A stretch of 64,000 nt of DNA from assembly GCF_034039665.1 (NCBI RefSeq), contig NZ_CP120131.1, forward strand, positions 1,226,446-1,290,445. The letters run 5' to 3'. Below are positions 57,632 through 64,000 of this stretch, piece by piece. The DNA is from Mammaliicoccus sp. Dog046. Its GTDB lineage: Bacteria; Bacillota; Bacilli; Staphylococcales; Staphylococcaceae. The notes under the pieces are model-generated. The model was not told the DNA's origin. It did not search any database and saw nothing but the letters and a program-made list of their open reading frames with translations. The position numbers were made by a program, and so were the translations under genes. The stretch's first letter is position 1. Every line of letters begins with the position of its first letter.

Positions 57632-57654
57632 ATGATTCTAATTGATAATGATTT
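57632..57654. promoter_or_regulatory. Fur-box-like sequence upstream of fur
   Basis: On the minus strand AATCATTATCAATTAGAATCA matches a Fur/7-1-7 box pattern in its left half (ATCATTATCA). It ends 20 bases before the fur start, suggesting autoregulation or control by a related PerR-type protein. Confidence 0.45.
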
Positions 57655-57674
57655 TATTTAAGAAAGTAGGTGTC

Positions 57675-58118
57675 ATGTTGGAAGAACGTATACAACGTGT
57701 GAAAGAGCAATTGCACAAAGCTTCTTATAAGTTAACACCTCAAAGGGAAGCGACTGTTAGAGTATTACTTGAGAATGAATCTGACCACTTAAGTGCAGAA
57801 GATGTATACTTAAAAGTAAAAGATAAGGCACCAGAGATCGGTTTAGCAACGGTATACCGAACATTAGAACTTTTAGCTGAGTTAAAAGTAGTCGACAAAA
57901 TCAATTTCGGTGATGGTGTCGCTCGATTTGATCTGAGAAAAGAAGGGGCAAAACATTTTCATCATCATATGGTTTGTATGGAATGTGGTGCAGTTGATGA
58001 AATTGAAGAAGATTTATTGGATGATGTGGAAAGACGCGTAGAGAAAGATTTTGCATTTAAAATTTTAGATCATCGCCTAACATTTCATGGCGTGTGTCAT
58101 AGATGTCAAAAAGATTAA
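57675..58118 (+). CDS. fur: ferric uptake regulator Fur
   Basis: A 147-residue Fur. The winged helix contains YKLTPQREATVRVLLENE and GLATVYRTLELLAEL. Metal ligands lie in HFHHHMVC, and two CxxC pairs (CMEC and CHRC) form the structural zinc site. The ATG at 57675 is chosen; upstream in-frame starts overlap the Fur-like box. The DNA-binding and HHxHH regions match Fur rather than Zur or PerR, from memory of B. subtilis. It precedes xerD as in Bacillus. Confidence 0.9.
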   Translation: MLEERIQRVKEQLHKASYKLTPQREATVRVLLENESDHLSAEDVYLKVKDKAPEIGLATVYRTLELLAELKVVDKINFGDGVARFDLRKEGAKHFHHHMVCMECGAVDEIEEDLLDDVERRVEKDFAFKILDHRLTFHGVCHRCQKD

Positions 58119-58130
58119 TTCAATTTAAAG

Positions 58131-58178
58131 AGACGTTACTAAATGAAGGTTAAACTCAATTTAGTAACGTCTTTTTTT
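58131..58178 (+). terminator. terminator of fur
   Basis: A 14-bp stem (AGACGTTACTAAAT and complement) around a 14-base loop, followed by seven T. Confidence 0.88.
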
Positions 58179-58211
58179 ATGGTAAAATACATTTAAGAAC
58201 GAGGTGAGTAT

Positions 58212-59108
58212 ATGGAGCAAATTATCAATGAATTTATAGATTTTATAAGACTTGAAAAAGGATTGAGTCAAAACACCATCCAATCTTATAAAAGAGATTT
58301 AACACAATATCATGACTATTTAAGTGAACAAAAATTAAAGCATATCGATAACGTAGATAGAATGGTTATTCAAAAGTACTTTGCTACATTAAAAGATGAA
58401 GGTAAATCTTCTAAAACAATTGCAAGACTTGCTGCAACGATTAGAAGTTTTCATCAATTTGCGATTAGAGAAAAGTATGCAGTCAAAGATCCAACAATAT
58501 TAATAGAAACACCAAAATATGAACAAAAATTACCTGACGTACTTAGTGAACAAGAAGTTAATCAGTTGTTAACCTTTACGCACATTACAAATGCGAGAGA
58601 TGAGCGAGACCGCGCAATGTTAGAATTATTGTATGGAACTGGTGTCAGGGTTTCTGAACTGATCCAACTTAAAGTAGAAGATGTTAACTTAACGATGGGG
58701 TTCGTAAGAGTATTTGGTAAAGGGAATAAAGAACGTATCGTACCGCTAGGCGATCAATTAATGAATATATTGAAGTACTACATACAAGAAGTTCGTCCAA
58801 ATTTATTAAAAAAACAAATTACGGATGTACTATTTTTAAACGCAAGAGGTGGCGCTTTGACGCGACAAGGATTTTGGAAAATATTAAAGAAAATTGGATT
58901 AGAAAAAGGGATAACGAAGACGTTGACACCACATACGCTAAGACATTCATTTGCAACGCATTTATTGGAAAATGGCGCGGATTTGAGAGCGGTACAAGAA
59001 ATGTTAGGACATTCAGACATTTCAACGACACAACTCTATACACATATATCGAAAAAACAAATACGTGATATGTACTTAACGTATCATCCAAGAGCAAAGA
59101 AGGAGTAA
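58212..59108 (+). CDS. xerD: site-specific tyrosine recombinase XerD
   Basis: A 298-residue recombinase resolving chromosome dimers at dif with XerC. The N-terminal SAM-like domain begins FIDFIRLEKGLSQNTIQSYKR. Catalytic residues are visible: R in GTGVRVSEL, K in GKGNKER, H and R in HTLRHSFATH, H in LGHSD and Y in TQLYTHI. Full length. Position after fur matches B. subtilis ripX. Confidence 0.95.
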   Translation: MEQIINEFIDFIRLEKGLSQNTIQSYKRDLTQYHDYLSEQKLKHIDNVDRMVIQKYFATLKDEGKSSKTIARLAATIRSFHQFAIREKYAVKDPTILIETPKYEQKLPDVLSEQEVNQLLTFTHITNARDERDRAMLELLYGTGVRVSELIQLKVEDVNLTMGFVRVFGKGNKERIVPLGDQLMNILKYYIQEVRPNLLKKQITDVLFLNARGGALTRQGFWKILKKIGLEKGITKTLTPHTLRHSFATHLLENGADLRAVQEMLGHSDISTTQLYTHISKKQIRDMYLTYHPRAKKE

Positions 59109-59112
59109 GAAA

Positions 59113-59220
59113 ATGAGTAACAAAAATCAATATAACGAAAAGAACAAGTATAAAACATTATTCTTGTTAAGTGCTTTTGTTGTTATTTGGGGACTTGTAT
59201 ACTGGTTATTTATCGTTTAG
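59113..59220 (+). CDS. 35-residue single-pass membrane peptide
   Basis: A short reading frame starting with ATG four bases after the xerD stop and preceded by AAGGAG. The product has a polar N-terminus (MSNKNQYNEKNKYK) then one membrane helix rich in V, L, W and Y. B. subtilis has a small membrane gene (yqzK) between fur and ripX, so this could be a relocated analogue, which is unproven. Its last 11 bases overlap the convergent DUF309 gene. Confidence 0.6.
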   Translation: MSNKNQYNEKNKYKTLFLLSAFVVIWGLVYWLFIV

Positions 59221-59713
59221 AACGACGATTGAGGTAAGCAGCATTACGCTGTTCAATCACTTCCGTTCTATCTCTTAATAAGTGATGATGTTTAATATAG
59301 TCTGAAACATCTGGTAGCGTGTTGTATTCAAAATCAGTAAATGTTTGATTTAAGGCATATAAACATTCATCTGTTAGTGGTAGTTGAATACTTTTATATT
59401 TTTTATTTTGGTTTATTTTTAATATTTGAGATTGAATCACAGAAATATAAGCTTCTCTCTCAACACCTAGATATTCAAATGAAGGATTAAGGATGGCGAT
59501 TTGTAAGGATTTATTAAAGGTTTTAAGTGCACCTTTGATGTTCTCTCGTCTGTAATGATAGCAAGCTGTTGAAAATAATATTAAACTTACTACTGCATCA
59601 TTTTTGCTGAAATGCGGTTGTGCTTTCCAATATTCCTCTAATATGTCATGACATTCAAAGTAATGTCTATGGACATGGAAGTTGTAATGAAAGTTTATCA
59701 CGTCTATTTCCAT
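59210..59713 (-). CDS. DUF309 family protein (YpuF type)
   Basis: A 167-residue soluble helical protein with FHVHRHYFECHDILEEYW near residue 11, the DUF309 hallmark with histidines and an acidic cluster that could bind metal. It is divergent from scpA, in the place of B. subtilis ypuF. Function unknown. Confidence 0.8.
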   Translation of the reverse strand: MEIDVINFHYNFHVHRHYFECHDILEEYWKAQPHFSKNDAVVSLILFSTACYHYRRENIKGALKTFNKSLQIAILNPSFEYLGVEREAYISVIQSQILKINQNKKYKSIQLPLTDECLYALNQTFTDFEYNTLPDVSDYIKHHHLLRDRTEVIEQRNAAYLNRRSKR

Positions 59714-59810
59714 TTTAAATCCCTCACATCATAGTATCTTTATACCTAAACATGGTATAATAATTTTTAGGTTTATGCACGCAAAAGGAATAGAAATGAG
59801 GAAGTTTTAA

Positions 59811-60542
59811 ATGTATGAAGTAAAACTTGACGCCTTTGAAGGACCATTGGATTTATTACTTCATTTGATACAAAAATACGAAATAGATATCTATGATATT
59901 CCAATGAAGGAACTGACTGAACAATATTTAAGCTATATACATCAAATGAAAATTTTAGAAATAAATGTTGCAAGTGAATATTTGGTTATGGCATCAGAAC
60001 TTTTAATGATAAAAAGTAAATTATTATTGCCGACACAACCTTCTGATTTAGATGAATATGAAGATGATCCAAGAGACGATTTGGTTAAACAATTAATAGA
60101 ATATCAAAACTATAAAGCTTATGCAGAATTATTAAATGACATGAAAAGTGATCGCGAACAAATTTTCATTAAAAAACCTGCAGATTTATCAAATTTTGAA
60201 GCTATGTATGATAAACGTGCACCATTAGATTTGAATATGACAGATTTAATTGTTGCATATCAGCGTACTAAAAAGAGACAACGATTTAATCAGCCACAAC
60301 AAGTAACTGTTAGTGAGGATAGTTACACAATAGAAATGGCAACTGCAAGTATTGAATCACAACTTTCAAAAAAGAAAAGTTATAATTTTTTTGAAAGTCT
60401 ACCACCAGACTTAACGGTCAATGTGTTAGTTACAATGTTTTTAGCAATATTAGAAATGATGAAATTAAGACAAATAGATGTGTTTCAACAACAACAATTT
60501 GGAGAAATTACTATAAATCGAGGCGTGAATTATGGAAGTTAG
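59811..60542 (+). CDS. scpA: segregation and condensation protein A
   Basis: A 243-residue kleisin bridging SMC heads. The N-terminal FEGPLDLLLHLIQKYEIDIYDIP and the C-terminal winged helix FLAILEMMKLRQIDVFQQQQFGEI are clear. GAGGAAG precedes the ATG. It overlaps scpB by 11 bases. Confidence 0.94.
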   Translation: MYEVKLDAFEGPLDLLLHLIQKYEIDIYDIPMKELTEQYLSYIHQMKILEINVASEYLVMASELLMIKSKLLLPTQPSDLDEYEDDPRDDLVKQLIEYQNYKAYAELLNDMKSDREQIFIKKPADLSNFEAMYDKRAPLDLNMTDLIVAYQRTKKRQRFNQPQQVTVSEDSYTIEMATASIESQLSKKKSYNFFESLPPDLTVNVLVTMFLAILEMMKLRQIDVFQQQQFGEITINRGVNYGS

Positions 60543-61089
60543 TAAATTAGGTTTATTAGAAGGATTATTATATTCATTAGGTGATGAAGGTATTGATACT
60601 AATCAATTGTGTGAAATTTTAGAGTTAACACCTGTACAATTGAAAGAATTAGCAGAAACATATGAAAGAGAAACATTACAAATCACATTTTACGGAAGTA
60701 AATGTATTTTAACTGCTAAACCTATCATGCATCCTTATCTTGAACAGTTAATGATAGATAATATGAATACAAAGTTATCTCAAGCAGCACTAGAAACATT
60801 GTCCATCATTGCATATAATCAACCAGTAACACGTAGTGATATTGAAATGATCAGAGGTGTTAATTCTGATGCTTCAGTTAAGACGTTAATCGCTAAAGGT
60901 GTTATAGAATCGAAACATAATGAACAGTCACGAAGTCAATTATTATTTACAACTGATTATTTCTTAAATGTTTTTGGATTAACATCATTAGATGAATTAC
61001 CTAAATCTACAAATGAAGAAAATGAACAAGAAGAAATGGATTTATTTTTTAGTAGCATGAACGATCAAACCAATAATGAGGAGCAATAA
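60532..61089 (+). CDS. scpB: segregation and condensation protein B
   Basis: A 185-residue protein of two winged helices. It contains LLEGLLYSLGDEGID and the conserved LSQAALETLSIIAYNQPVTRSDIEMIRGVN. It dimerises and binds ScpA in the condensin complex. rluB follows three bases after the stop. The C-terminus is acidic and Asn/Gln-rich. Confidence 0.94.
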   Translation: MEVSKLGLLEGLLYSLGDEGIDTNQLCEILELTPVQLKELAETYERETLQITFYGSKCILTAKPIMHPYLEQLMIDNMNTKLSQAALETLSIIAYNQPVTRSDIEMIRGVNSDASVKTLIAKGVIESKHNEQSRSQLLFTTDYFLNVFGLTSLDELPKSTNEENEQEEMDLFFSSMNDQTNNEEQ

Positions 61090-61092
61090 TAT

Positions 61093-61830
61093 ATGAGTGA
61101 AGAATTAGAAAGATTACAGAAAGTCATTGCTAAAAGCGGTTATACTTCAAGAAGAAAAGCAGAAAAGTTAATTGAAGAAGGACTTGTATACGTTAATCAT
61201 AAACAAGTAAAAGAATTAGGTACGAAAGTGAAAGACTCTGATTATATTGAAGTTGAAGGAATTCCATTAGAAATGCCTGATAAACTTTATATCTTATTCC
61301 ATAAGCCAACTAAAGTAATCACAAGTGTTTCTGATGATAAAGGTAGAGCGGTTGTAACGGATTTCTTTAAAGACATTAAAGCTAGAATTTTCCCTGTTGG
61401 GCGATTAGACTACGATACTTCTGGATTACTTATTTTAACGAATGATGGGGAATTCACTAATTTAATGACACATCCACGTTATAAAATTCAAAAAAAATAT
61501 GTCGCTAAATTAAAAGGTTACCTGTTAAGAGAAGAAGTTAAACAACTTGAAAAAGGTATTCAATTAGAAGATGGAATGACTCAACCTGCTATTGTTAAAG
61601 TGAAAAGTCAAGATAGAGATAGAAATGTCACACATGTTGAAATCACAATTACAGAAGGTAGAAACAGACAAGTTCGTCGTATGTTTAGTCATTTCGGACA
61701 TGAAGTTGTTAAATTATCAAGAGTTGAGTATGGACCTTTAAATTTAAAAGGTCTAAACGCTGGTCAAGGCAGAACTTTATCACCACATGAAATCAAAACA
61801 TTAAGAGTTTTAGCTCAAGATGGAAAGTAA
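61093..61830 (+). CDS. rluB: 23S rRNA pseudouridine synthase (RluB type)
   Basis: A 245-residue pseudouridine synthase. An N-terminal S4 RNA-binding domain begins LQKVIAKSGYTSRRKAEKLIEEG. The catalytic aspartate is D106 in GRLDYDTSG, and EGRNRQVRRM is present near 195. It follows scpB directly, as in Bacillus. Confidence 0.92.
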   Translation: MSEELERLQKVIAKSGYTSRRKAEKLIEEGLVYVNHKQVKELGTKVKDSDYIEVEGIPLEMPDKLYILFHKPTKVITSVSDDKGRAVVTDFFKDIKARIFPVGRLDYDTSGLLILTNDGEFTNLMTHPRYKIQKKYVAKLKGYLLREEVKQLEKGIQLEDGMTQPAIVKVKSQDRDRNVTHVEITITEGRNRQVRRMFSHFGHEVVKLSRVEYGPLNLKGLNAGQGRTLSPHEIKTLRVLAQDGK

Positions 61831-61832
61831 GC

Positions 61833-61846
61833 TGTAAACGTTCACA
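61833..61846 (+). promoter_or_regulatory. cre-like site upstream of resA
   Basis: TGTAAACGTTCACA matches TGNAARCGNWWWCA with one mismatch. It lies just after rluB and about 100 bases before resA. The B. subtilis res operon is known to be under CcpA control. Confidence 0.45.
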
Positions 61847-61892
61847 ATAATGCCACTAAACAGCTTTTTAGTCATGATATACTTAACAAAAC

Positions 61893-61922
61893 ACCATAAC
61901 ATTGTAAATGTATGGTTTTTTT
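61893..61922 (+). terminator. hairpin before resA
   Basis: ACCATA-A-CATT pairs with AATG-TATGGT (one bulged A) around a three-base loop, followed by an eight-T run. It probably ends the scpA-rluB transcript, leaving resA with readthrough or a promoter in the next 20 bases. Confidence 0.7.
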
Positions 61923-61944
61923 ATTGTGTTAGGGAGGATATTAA

Positions 61945-62481
61945 ATGAAGAAGAAACAAAAGACGATAATTCAAATTATTATCACGGTCGTAATTCTTCT
62001 CGCAATTGTATTCACAGTCTGGTCTAGTCTTACAAAAGATAACGATAAGATTGCAAAAGTAGGAGACGAAGCACCGTTATTTGAATTAGAAACAGTAGAT
62101 GGTAAAACTGTAAACTTGAAAGATTTGCGTGGTAAAGGTGTATTAATTAACTTCTGGGGAACTTGGTGTGAACCTTGTAAACGAGAAATGCCAGAATTAG
62201 AAAGACAATACCAAGAATATAAAGATCAAGGTATAGAAGTCGTTGCCATTCATGTTAGAAAAAATCCACAACAAATTAAGCAATACTTAAGTTCGTTAAA
62301 AGAAACACCAACTTTTAAAGTTGTAATGGATAACGATAATTTAGTAACTGACGCTTATGGTGTTAATCCTTTACCAACAACGATAACTGTAGATAAAAAT
62401 GGAAAAATAGTAACGAAACATACAGGGGAATTATCTAAAAAGCAAATCATCGAAGAAATGGAAAAGGTTAAAAGTAAATAA
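61945..62481 (+). CDS. resA: thiol-disulfide oxidoreductase ResA (cytochrome c maturation)
   Basis: A 178-residue membrane-anchored thioredoxin-like protein. One N-terminal membrane helix (8-28) is followed by an extracytoplasmic domain with the C75-E-P-C78 active site in WGTWCEPC. It reduces the haem-binding cysteines of apocytochrome c. AGGGAGG precedes the ATG. resB follows 12 bases later. Confidence 0.92.
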   Translation: MKKKQKTIIQIIITVVILLAIVFTVWSSLTKDNDKIAKVGDEAPLFELETVDGKTVNLKDLRGKGVLINFWGTWCEPCKREMPELERQYQEYKDQGIEVVAIHVRKNPQQIKQYLSSLKETPTFKVVMDNDNLVTDAYGVNPLPTTITVDKNGKIVTKHTGELSKKQIIEEMEKVKSK

Positions 62482-62493
62482 GGGGGGATTTAA

Positions 62494-64000
62494 GTGGACG
62501 ACAACAAAATTGTTTGTAAATGTGGCTATGAGAATCCAGAGGGGACACAACTTTGTTTGAACTGTGGACGCTTAATTAATGATACTTATGATAAGAAAAA
62601 GACCACAGATGTCATGCGTTATGATGGACAAGCGATACGTTCCAAGACGAAAAACAAGACGATTCTCGACCGTATTTGGAACTTCTTTGCATCTGTTAAA
62701 ACCGGAGTAACACTATTGGTCATTACAGTAATTGCTGCATCAATTGGGACGATCTTCCCACAGCAATACTTTATACCAATGAATGTTAATCCTGAACAAT
62801 ATTATTATGAACATTACGGATCGTTAGGTTTACTTTATTATAAATTAGGCTTACACAATCTATATAGCTCATGGTGGTTCTTAATACTACTTGGACTTGT
62901 AGCTTTCTCAATTATTACATCAAGTATTGATAGAGGTATTCCATTACATAAATCTTTGAAAAATCAAAGAACGAAAAAACATGAATCATTCTATAAGCGA
63001 CAAAGATTACATTCAACAACAGATGAAGATGTAGATTTATCTGAACTAAGTGCTTCATTTAAAAAGAAGCGGTATAAAGCTAAACAAGATGGCAATCATA
63101 TATTGCTTGAAAAAGGGCGACTATCTAGATACGGTCCTTATATCAATCATACTGGCTTAATCATTTTATTATTTGGTGCAATGCTTAGATTTATACCTGG
63201 TTTTTATTTGGATGAAACGCTCTATGTTAAAGAGGGCGACACTAAACCTGTTCCAGGTACAGACAGTGAATATTATATTAAAAATAATGATTTTATTTAT
63301 GAAGAATATAATCAAAAATCACAATCAAATAGCAATGCCGAATCTATTGATCCAAGTCTAAATAAAATTGCTAAAAATTATGAAACAAAAGCAACACTAT
63401 ATAAAAATAGTAAGAAAGATGTAATTGGAACAGGTACGAATCTTGAAGAAGTTACTTCAGATTCTATAAAAGTGAATCAACCATTAAAATATGACCACTT
63501 ACGATTTTACCAAAGTAGTTTTGATAACTCAGTGTTAAAAGATATGACATTTAATTTGAAGACTAAAGATGGCAAAGCATTAGGTAAACCATTCACAGTC
63601 AATCTAGAAAATCCAAAAAAAGAATTTAAAATCAGTGATGATTTAACTGTGAAACTAAGAAGTTATGCACCAGATTATGAAAAAATTGAAAATGGTGTAC
63701 TCGCTACTAAATCACCAGATCCAAATAATCCAGCATTTGTTTTCGAAGTGAAAAAATCTGGAGAAAAACCAGAATTCAGTTTCTTGAGAATCAAAGAATC
63801 TCAAGAAATTTCGAAAAACAATCAATATGAAGTTAAATTTTCTAATGCAACGAATCAATGGGCAACTGTGTTAGCCGTTAAAAAAGATTTAACATTACCT
63901 ATATTATTTACAGGGTTTGTTATTTTCTTAATTGGTTTAACTGTTGGTTCATATATTAACCATAGACGAATTTGGATCTCTAAAGAAAATGGTAAGTTTA
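62494..64000 (+). CDS. resB: cytochrome c biogenesis protein ResB (5' part, cut by window end)
   Basis: The reading frame starts with GTG at 62494 after GGGGGG and stays open to the window edge (about 502 codons seen). An N-terminal zinc-ribbon-like segment has C8 and C10 (CKCG) and a later CLNCG. Membrane helices follow near residues 70-90, 127-147 and 220-240, with a large extracytoplasmic domain and another helix near 470. SWWFLILLGL and HRRIWIS match ResB. It handles haem delivery with ResC, expected downstream. Confidence 0.9.
   Translation, partial: MDDNKIVCKCGYENPEGTQLCLNCGRLINDTYDKKKTTDVMRYDGQAIRSKTKNKTILDRIWNFFASVKTGVTLLVITVIAASIGTIFPQQYFIPMNVNPEQYYYEHYGSLGLLYYKLGLHNLYSSWWFLILLGLVAFSIITSSIDRGIPLHKSLKNQRTKKHESFYKRQRLHSTTDEDVDLSELSASFKKKRYKAKQDGNHILLEKGRLSRYGPYINHTGLIILLFGAMLRFIPGFYLDETLYVKEGDTKPVPGTDSEYYIKNNDFIYEEYNQKSQSNSNAESIDPSLNKIAKNYETKATLYKNSKKDVIGTGTNLEEVTSDSIKVNQPLKYDHLRFYQSSFDNSVLKDMTFNLKTKDGKALGKPFTVNLENPKKEFKISDDLTVKLRSYAPDYEKIENGVLATKSPDPNNPAFVFEVKKSGEKPEFSFLRIKESQEISKNNQYEVKFSNATNQWATVLAVKKDLTLPILFTGFVIFLIGLTVGSYINHRRIWISKENGKF

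Noticed and set aside
63173-63361. Short plus-strand frame inside resB
   Set aside because: Out of frame within resB, which is open across the whole region.
1-64000. Mobile elements, CRISPR arrays, tRNA, rRNA or T-box leaders
   Set aside because: No transposase or phage genes, no regular spaced repeats, no tRNA or rRNA sequence and no T-box motif were seen.

Overview
The window is an AT-rich (roughly one third G+C by eye), densely coded chromosomal segment from a member of the Staphylococcaceae. PBP3, Fur, GcvPA, the pst genes and the comG block look staphylococcal. Two MEP-pathway isoprenoid genes (ispG, dxs) and an intact Spo0A-like regulator argue against the S. aureus group and for a lineage such as Mammaliicoccus (former S. 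sciuri group), Macrococcus or another MEP-using staphylococcus; the species is inference. I see no insertion sequence, prophage, CRISPR array, tRNA or rRNA. No gene-free stretch exceeds about 220 bases.

Gene order follows the Bacillus subtilis yqf-yqg-yqh-yqi-yqj block closely. Left part (1-15 kb): a HAD nucleotidase, ispG and a DUF1189 membrane protein on the minus strand; then sodA, pbp3, pstSCAB-phoU, rpmG, and a run of fthC, rhomboid protease gluP, yqgQ, glucokinase, yqgV and the metallo-hydrolase yqgX, flanked by the small membrane genes yqgW and yqgY. At 15.4-18.9 kb lies the complete comGA-comGG competence pseudopilus operon, including a short comGG of 58 codons. aroK follows, then a glycine riboswitch with terminator in front of gcvT-gcvPA-gcvPB, a rhodanese and lipM, which ties glycine cleavage to lipoylation.

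Middle part (25-38 kb): a lipoprotein, an M24 peptidase, efp, accB-accC, yqhY, nusB, xseA-xseB, ispA, dxs, argR, recN and a Spo0A-type response regulator exactly where B. subtilis keeps spo0A, with spoIVB absent. The branched-chain keto-acid catabolic cluster follows (ptb, bcd, buk, lpdV, bkdAA, bkdAB, bkdB) with CodY-like and cre-like sites in the 210-base ptb-bcd gap, then bacilliredoxin brxB behind a hairpin that covers its ribosome-binding site, and yqjA.

Right part (47.8-64 kb): a 34-codon Prli42-like micropeptide, a PepT-like peptidase, gndA behind a perfect cre match, an AraC/GyrI-type regulator, zwf, rnz, proC, a short-chain dehydrogenase, an aldo/keto reductase, a Nudix ADP-ribose pyrophosphatase, fur, xerD, a 35-codon membrane peptide, a DUF309 gene, scpA-scpB, rluB, resA and the 5' part of resB, cut by the window edge. 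The most notable observations are the Spo0A homologue, the MEP genes in ancestral positions, the micropeptides missed by length cut-offs, and the regulatory hairpin before brxB.
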